Source: Erysipelotrichaceae bacterium
GTDB lineage: Bacteria > Bacillota_I > Bacilli_A > Erysipelotrichales > Erysipelotrichaceae
Reading direction: 5' to 3'
DNA length: 9,559 bases
Assembly (NCBI GenBank): GCA_021442745.1
Contig: JABUSI010000104.1
Location: forward strand, 1-9,559
Below are positions 4,994-9,559 of the stretch, piece by piece. Made by a program: the position numbers and the translations under genes. The notes beneath the pieces were generated by a model that did not search any database, was not told where the DNA came from, and saw nothing but the letters and a program-made list of their open reading frames with translations. How positions within the stretch are numbered: the stretch's first letter is position 1; the number at the start of each line of letters is the position of its first letter.

Positions 4994-6220
4994 ATGGATT
5001 CTGCAAGCAAAAAAATCATCTACGTACAGACATTCGGACAGTTTGTAATCCGCATTGACGACTACGTATTTGATGTAGACAGTGTACGTTCAACCAAAAT
5101 CTGTAAAATTCTTGCGTACCTGTTATACAACCACGATCATGCAGTTCCTCATCATGAACTGATTGACCAGTTCCTGTCCGATGATATCGATAATCCGTAT
5201 GCAACCATCAAGAATCTGGTATACCGGATGCGAAATATCCTGAAAGAGTATTTTCCGGATGATGAGATCATTTCTACTTCTTCCGGTTCCTACTATATTT
5301 CCGGTGACTATGAAGTCCGTCTGGATGCCAACGATTTTGAAGCGATTACCCGTCAGTTACGGACCTTTAACGACGGTCCGCAGAAGACCGACCTGTATCG
5401 TCAGCTGGTTGAAATATACAAAGGTTCGTTCTTACCGAAACAATCGTCGGAGATGTGGATCATTCCGTTATCCAGTTATTTCCATACGCAGTTCATTTCC
5501 TGTCTGAAATCCTATATTTACGTATTGGAAGAACAGGAAGACTATACCGAGATGAACAAAATGTGCGCGTACGGCTTACAACTGGACTATCTTGATGAAG
5601 AATTGTATTATCTGAACATCACATCTCTGGTTCATCAGGGAAAAGACGTACAGGCCCTGTCGCAATATCATCAGGCAGTCAACATCATCTATAACGAACT
5701 GGGTGACCGTCCGAGTGATGCGATGAACGAATTGTACAGGGAACTGAACAAGTCGAAACAGACGCATATCAAGACAATCAATGAGATTCAGGAAGAACTC
5801 ATGGAACTATCCGTCAATAAAGGTGCATACTTATGCGAATACGGTGTATTCAAGGAAATTTACCACGTATTCAGTAAGTGGTGCTCCCGTTACGGCATGA
5901 GTATTTACATGGCGGAATTAACCGTCACGCCGAAAAACCTGAAAACACCGGAAAAGATTGATGAATTACGTTCCGAAGCAATGGAACGTCTGAAACAGTC
6001 GATGAAGTCCAATCTTCGTCAGGGTGATATCATCACCGCATTCAGCAATTCCCAGTTACTGGTACTGTTACCTACATGTACCCAGGAAACAAGTCGTATG
6101 GTTATGGAACGAATATTACTGAAGTATCATACGCTTGGTAAAGTAAAGAACATTGACGTTTCCTTTACCGTTGCTTCCGTCGGACTGAACAAGCCAACCA
6201 TCTGGAAAGGACGGAATTAG
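4994..6220 (+). CDS. BTAD/SARP-type transcriptional regulator with degenerate GGDEF-like C-terminus
   Basis: A 408-aa cytoplasmic regulator. Residues about 8-104 form an OmpR/SARP-like winged helix (FGQFVIRID..., RSTKICKILAYLLYNHDHAV, NLVYRMRNILKEYF, SGSYYISG). Residues about 111-253 are a bacterial transcriptional activator domain of TPR-like helices, with typical LYRQLVEIYKGSFLP, DYTEMNKMCAYGLQLD and ALSQYHQAVNIIYNELGDRPS. Residues about 278-398 resemble a nucleotidyl-cyclase/GGDEF fold: a helix and strand at SKWCSRYGMSIYMAELTV, then RQGDIITAFSNSQLLVLLP, where SNSQL stands in place of GG(D/E)EF. Catalysis is therefore not expected, though ligand or protein sensing is possible. AGGAGG eight bases upstream fixes the ATG. 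The next gene begins two bases after the stop, so the pair is an operon. A target such as the divergent small gene or nearby pilus operon is inference from position only. Confidence 0.88.
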   Translation: MDSASKKIIYVQTFGQFVIRIDDYVFDVDSVRSTKICKILAYLLYNHDHAVPHHELIDQFLSDDIDNPYATIKNLVYRMRNILKEYFPDDEIISTSSGSYYISGDYEVRLDANDFEAITRQLRTFNDGPQKTDLYRQLVEIYKGSFLPKQSSEMWIIPLSSYFHTQFISCLKSYIYVLEEQEDYTEMNKMCAYGLQLDYLDEELYYLNITSLVHQGKDVQALSQYHQAVNIIYNELGDRPSDAMNELYRELNKSKQTHIKTINEIQEELMELSVNKGAYLCEYGVFKEIYHVFSKWCSRYGMSIYMAELTVTPKNLKTPEKIDELRSEAMERLKQSMKSNLRQGDIITAFSNSQLLVLLPTCTQETSRMVMERILLKYHTLGKVKNIDVSFTVASVGLNKPTIWKGRN

Positions 6221-6222
6221 TT

Positions 6223-6660
6223 ATGGTAAACGTTCGGTACACACCGTCCATGCTGAAAGTATGCATCAACAAATGGGATGATTATACCATGCAGGGAAAC
6301 GTATATTCCATTTTACTGGAAGACCCGATTTCTTACAGCAGCTGGGCAGAATTTCTGCTGAAGATTGATGCCATGTTTGACCAGACCGGTTATCCGCAAT
6401 CGTTCCAGCACAAACGCAGTTTCAAAGAAGAAACACCGACTACCACAAACCTGTTCACGTACGTTGAACCGGTGATTCGTGAAGATGTCCCGTTCCAGAC
6501 GGAAACCGGAGAAGTCTGTACGATGATTCTGGAAGTCCATTCCAGAGAACATGCCAGCTGGCAAGGTGCTCTGTTTACGGAAGACCACATACCGGTATCT
6601 TCTTTCCAAAGTGAACTGGAAGTCATCAAACTGATTAACGGATTCGTCAGAAACAAATAA
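6223..6660 (+). CDS. 145-aa protein with two copies of the small-protein domain
   Basis: A hypothetical soluble protein with no named domain that I recognise. Residues 11-53 (LKVCINKW... MQG ... AEFLLKIDAMFD) and 101-143 (MILEVHSREHASWQG ... FQSELEVIKLING) each align without gaps to residues 7-49 of the 58-aa protein encoded at 4637-4813. All three keep a Q-G pair at unit positions 14-15, Ser at 30, Glu at 33 and Ile at 38, and have the same strand-QG-strand-helix outline. The two units are joined by a roughly 47-residue linker rich in Thr, Glu and aromatic residues. The ATG is two bases after the BTAD regulator stop, with AAGGACGG upstream, so the two are co-expressed, and the protein is a plausible partner or modulator of that regulator. 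Its stop abuts a bidirectional terminator. The function is unknown. Confidence 0.82.
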   Translation: MVNVRYTPSMLKVCINKWDDYTMQGNVYSILLEDPISYSSWAEFLLKIDAMFDQTGYPQSFQHKRSFKEETPTTTNLFTYVEPVIREDVPFQTETGEVCTMILEVHSREHASWQGALFTEDHIPVSSFQSELEVIKLINGFVRNK

Positions 6661-6684
6661 AAAGCCGTGACAAGCGGCTTTTTT
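6659..6684. terminator. Bidirectional intrinsic terminator between convergent operons
   Basis: The arms 6659-6667 (AAAAAGCCG) and 6675-6683 (CGGCTTTTT) are exact reverse complements around a 7-base loop. A T-run follows on the plus strand (6679-6684) and the A-run at 6657-6663 gives T on the minus strand. It overlaps the end of the 145-aa gene and the stop codon of nadK (6683-6685), serving both. Confidence 0.85.
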
Positions 6685-7474
6685 ATTTTGTCAGTAATTT
6701 ATCCGTAATTTTCTTTGTGAACGGCTGATTCCGGAATCTCAGACACTGCAGACGTCTTGGCAGAATTTCCACGGTAACAGACGTTACGTCCTTTACGACG
6801 TTGTTCTCACCATCAACCGTCAGTAACACGTTCTTTGCCGGAATTTCCATCCGGATTACTTTATAATCCGGAATAATCACACTGCTCATCAGGTTTTCAT
6901 AATGTTTATTGTTCAGCGGCGCAATTGCCGTAATCTGCATGGTTTTCAGATCCGGATCGACAATACTCCCACGGAAACTCATATTATAAGCCGTAGAACC
7001 GACAGAGGTACTGACTAATATTCCATCCCCCGCAAAATGTTCCAGAAGATCGTCATTGACATAAATATCCATATACATCGTTTTCAGATCTTCCTTACGG
7101 ATTACGACTTCATTCATCGATAAAAATGTTTTGGTTCCCTGTAACGTCTCGACAATCGTCAGCTGGATATCCGCTTCATTGTATACCAGACAATCATTCT
7201 TCAGATATTGCAGAAAATCATCCAGTTCCGATTCGTTAACATTCTGCAGAAATCCCAGTTTTCCGGTATGAATCCCGATATACGATTTATCCAGTGAAAA
7301 GTCCAGGTCTTTTACCATATGTAAGAAACTTCCGTCCCCGCCAATCGCAATCGCCAGTTCAAAATCCGTATCACTGACCGTAAAACCGTTTTCGAGTAAT
7401 TTCTGTTTCAAAAGATCTTTGATCTGTTCCGAATGTTTGGAATGATTGGTACACAGTTTTACTTTCCGGATCAT
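6683..7474 (-). CDS. nadK: NAD kinase
   Basis: Phosphorylates NAD+ to NADP+ using ATP or polyphosphate; cytoplasmic. The protein is 263 aa, typical for Firmicute NadK. Family motifs are in order: GGDG (45-48, in AIAIGGDGSFL) with the following IGIHTGKLGFL (66-76), the MNEVVIR motif (120-126) with the substrate-binding Asn-Glu, the GDGILVSTSVGSTAY block (149-163), SIVDPDLKTMQITAIAPL (170-187), and LTVDGE (218-223) near the end. The ATG is two bases after the stop of the MgtC-like gene with only a weak ribosome binding site, so translational coupling is likely. Together with nadE two genes upstream it places NAD+ and NADP+ formation in one transcript. The stop lies in the shared terminator. Confidence 0.96.
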   Translation of the reverse strand: MIRKVKLCTNHSKHSEQIKDLLKQKLLENGFTVSDTDFELAIAIGGDGSFLHMVKDLDFSLDKSYIGIHTGKLGFLQNVNESELDDFLQYLKNDCLVYNEADIQLTIVETLQGTKTFLSMNEVVIRKEDLKTMYMDIYVNDDLLEHFAGDGILVSTSVGSTAYNMSFRGSIVDPDLKTMQITAIAPLNNKHYENLMSSVIIPDYKVIRMEIPAKNVLLTVDGENNVVKDVTSVTVEILPRRLQCLRFRNQPFTKKITDKLLTK

Positions 7475-7476
7475 AT

Positions 7477-7968
7477 TTAACTCACAATCTTTTCTTTTTC
7501 GGATTCGCCGGGACTCTGTTTCTTTCTTTGAATCCGTTGCGAAGACCGTTCCATCTTAGCCAGCGTATGCGTAATAAAGAAATAACACAATCCGGCAGGA
7601 ACTGACATCCACATAAAGGAAGAGCCGATACACAATCCCATACAAGCCGCAAACCACAGTCCGGCAGCTGTTGTCAATCCCTTGATTTCATTGTTGTGGG
7701 TAACGATAATGACACCACCGCACAAAAATCCCATACCGCTGACAACCTGTGCCGCCATCCGCATCGGATCTCCCAGATTGGTATCCTTGAACGTCAGTGT
7801 TCCGATCAGCATGACCAGGCAGGATCCCAGGCACACCATCGCATGGGTTTTGATCCCTGCCGGTTTACCGAATACTTCCCGGTCATACCCGATCAATGCA
7901 CCCATTAACGTCGCATACAGTATTTGAAATGACACTGTCGCATAAGGCAGAATCTCATGAATTGACAT
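7477..7968 (-). CDS. MgtC/SapB-family membrane protein
   Basis: This 163-aa integral membrane protein has about five hydrophobic segments (roughly 10-29, 42-60, 72-90, 98-116 and 118-135) and a basic C-terminal tail (RSSQRIQRKKQSPGESEKEK). Family motifs are GYDREVFGKPAGIKTHAMVC (27-46), close to the G..RE...pAGlrTh.lV consensus, and MAAQVVSGMGFLCGGVI (71-87) followed by GLTTAAGLWFAACMGL (97-112). The usual GFLGAG is GFLCGG here. Proteins of this family are linked in other bacteria to magnesium limitation and acid tolerance, and MgtC of Salmonella to the F-ATPase, but this short form lacks a long C-terminal regulatory domain and its role cannot be inferred directly. AAAGGA eight bases before the ATG sets the start, which lies 14 bases inside nadE. 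nadK begins two bases after its stop. Confidence 0.9.
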   Translation of the reverse strand: MSIHEILPYATVSFQILYATLMGALIGYDREVFGKPAGIKTHAMVCLGSCLVMLIGTLTFKDTNLGDPMRMAAQVVSGMGFLCGGVIIVTHNNEIKGLTTAAGLWFAACMGLCIGSSFMWMSVPAGLCYFFITHTLAKMERSSQRIQRKKQSPGESEKEKIVS

Positions 7969-9559
7969 ATGAATTTCCTTTCCGCAAAATTGCTTCTTTT
8001 AATTGTTGATATCGTAAAGAAGGGTGGAACGTACCCTGCACTTCCCGGTAATCCATACCGAATGCCCCACGGGTTACCATGACAATCGGGGGCATCTGAA
8101 TCCGTTTGAATATCGCAATTCTCATCTGCCGCAAAACCCATTCCAGATCTTCTATAAACGCTTTCGGTTCATCCAGATGATAGTATCGGATCCAACGTCC
8201 CATTTCCGTTTCATAAATACTGCCGTCCAGATACGACTGCATAATATCCTCTGTGTGATATCCCGGATACTCGGTTAACCGGGATATCAGCCAGTCGTGA
8301 TAAAACCATTTCATCGGGTCGTACTGATTATCCTTCAGTTCGGCACTCGGTGCCATTTCCCATGTAATGGAATCTTCACCTACAACCGGTAACAGCCTCT
8401 CCGGTACAATCTCCGTACCATAGCGGTCGTTAATCTGATGAGCAATGTCAAACATCTGTACTTTGGTCAGATCTCCTAACGGACTGATAGCACCGATGGA
8501 ATCCCCGTATAAAGTTGCGTACCCTAATGCTACTTCCACTTTATTACCGTTATTCATAATCACGCCGTTTTCGATCTGCGCAAACGTACTCAAAAGATGT
8601 CCCCTGGTACGGGCCTGAATGTTTTCATGTACCAGTGTCGACAATTGTTCCGGTGCATAACCGTATTGACTGACTACCGTATTGACCGTTGACTGATAAG
8701 CTTCGGTAATCGATCCGTTCCGCAGTTCGATTCCCAGTTTTTCTGCCAGATTGGCAGCATTGGATTTCGTATTCTCGCTGTTATATTTCGTTGCCAGATT
8801 GTATCCGACTACCCGTTTGTTTCCTAATGCCATTACCAGTAACGCAGCATTCACGCTCGAATCCAGACCTCCCGATAACCCGATAATCCATTTCGGATTG
8901 TATCCCAGTATCTGTTTGTCAAACTCCTGTATGGAACGCACAAGACAAGTCAGTAATTTATGATCGGTTGTATGGCAGAACGGTTTTCCCGTAATCAGAC
9001 CTAATTCCGAGGTAAAGTCATCCCGCAACACAAACGTCCGGTTTCCTTTCCTGTCATATACCGTACTCATACCGTCAAACATCAGGATATTCTTGCCGTT
9101 ATTCTGCATACCGCATACGTTCACATAATAGAACGGAACAATACTGCCGTTGTTACGGACATGCTCTTTGATTCTTTTATCCCGTGACGTTTCCTTGGTC
9201 AGCGTCCATGGGGATGCCGAAATACTGACAATCAGTTCCGCCCCTTTTTCCATCAGCAACGCAGTCGGATCAATACAATAATCCTTACTCCACATATCCT
9301 CACAGATTTCAATACCGATTTTATGTATCTCCCCTTTATAGTCCCACTCAAACGGTTGTACCATCTGTTCTTTTTCTATTCCGAACCGATGCGCATATTC
9401 CAGAGCGGACAGGAAATACCGTGTATCGTCAAACACCCGGTAATCCGGATGCAACACCTTGAAATGCTTCCCGTCCATCGGTTTATGGGAAACATACTCT
9501 CCGTTATACGCAAACAATGCCGTATTCAGACGAACTCTTCTACCGTCCCGGCCGCACGG
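7955..9559 (-). CDS. nadE: Glutamine-dependent NAD+ synthetase, N-terminus beyond the window
   Basis: Converts deamido-NAD+ to NAD+ with ATP, using ammonia released from glutamine. The frame is open to the window edge (the visible part begins PCGRDGRRVRLNTALFAYNG); 534 residues are present. By comparison with full-length forms of about 640-680 aa, roughly the first 110-140 residues, with the catalytic glutamate of the glutaminase, are missing. The nitrilase-type domain shows the likely catalytic lysine (Lys34, in HFKVLHPDY) and nucleophile Cys86 in GIEICEDMW. The synthetase domain shows the PP-loop SGGLDSS (229-235), ENIQARTRG (about 312-320), GYATLYGD (about 346-353) and PSAELKDNQYDP (about 404-415). 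A TTG at 9515-9517 is not the real start because homology continues upstream of it. nadE is upstream of the MgtC-like gene and nadK; its stop is 14 bases inside the MgtC-like gene. Confidence 0.96.
   Translation of the reverse strand, partial: PCGRDGRRVRLNTALFAYNGEYVSHKPMDGKHFKVLHPDYRVFDDTRYFLSALEYAHRFGIEKEQMVQPFEWDYKGEIHKIGIEICEDMWSKDYCIDPTALLMEKGAELIVSISASPWTLTKETSRDKRIKEHVRNNGSIVPFYYVNVCGMQNNGKNILMFDGMSTVYDRKGNRTFVLRDDFTSELGLITGKPFCHTTDHKLLTCLVRSIQEFDKQILGYNPKWIIGLSGGLDSSVNAALLVMALGNKRVVGYNLATKYNSENTKSNAANLAEKLGIELRNGSITEAYQSTVNTVVSQYGYAPEQLSTLVHENIQARTRGHLLSTFAQIENGVIMNNGNKVEVALGYATLYGDSIGAISPLGDLTKVQMFDIAHQINDRYGTEIVPERLLPVVGEDSITWEMAPSAELKDNQYDPMKWFYHDWLISRLTEYPGYHTEDIMQSYLDGSIYETEMGRWIRYYHLDEPKAFIEDLEWVLRQMRIAIFKRIQMPPIVMVTRGAFGMDYREVQGTFHPSLRYQQLKEAILRKGNSYVNS

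Noticed and set aside
1..9559. CRISPR arrays, tRNA or rRNA genes, insertion sequences, riboswitches
   Set aside because: Reading both strands showed no regularly spaced repeats, RNA-gene signatures, transposase motifs or recognisable riboswitch cores.

Overview
The window (9,559 bp) is a compact bacterial chromosome segment of moderate GC content with Gram-positive style AGGAGG ribosome binding sites. Gene content and protein flavour suggest a low-to-moderate GC Bacillota (Firmicutes), most likely Erysipelotrichia or a neighbouring class. That placement is an inference; no rRNA or other marker is present. No mobile element, CRISPR array, tRNA or rRNA was seen.

Region 1 (about 88-4533, minus strand) is a tightly packed seven-gene operon for a small type IV filament/type II secretion-like machine. 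In transcription order it encodes a transglutaminase-fold lipoprotein, a T2SF/PilC inner-membrane platform protein, a GspG-like pseudopilin, a DUF4860-like membrane protein, a prepilin-like protein with Glu5, a second small N-anchored protein, and a PilT-type hexameric ATPase. Genes overlap or are separated by at most 12 nt. An intrinsic terminator overlaps the pilT stop codon. Just beyond it a good promoter appears to start another minus-strand gene that leaves the window at base 1. No prepilin peptidase, PilB/GspE assembly ATPase or PilM/N/O/Q gene lies in the window.

Region 2 (about 4620-6690) is regulatory. A 58-aa protein gene on the minus strand (4637-4813), with its own terminator, diverges from a plus-strand two-gene operon. 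That operon encodes a BTAD/SARP-type transcription factor with a degenerate GGDEF-like C-terminus and a 145-aa partner. The partner appears to contain two copies of the same roughly 43-residue domain that makes up almost all of the 58-aa protein; the alignment is ungapped and shares a QG...S..E...I core. An imperfect inverted repeat overlaps the -35 region of the regulator promoter.

Region 3 (about 6659-9559, minus strand) is a NAD(P) biosynthesis operon: glutamine-dependent NAD+ synthetase (nadE, N-terminus cut by the window edge), an MgtC/SapB-family membrane protein, and NAD kinase (nadK). NadE makes NAD+ and NadK phosphorylates it to NADP+. A bidirectional terminator at 6659-6684 separates this operon from the convergent regulatory operon.

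The most interesting material is the minimal filament operon, with a surface transglutaminase-like lipoprotein and only a retraction-type ATPase, sitting beside a BTAD regulator and a small repeated-domain family that I cannot assign to any named family.
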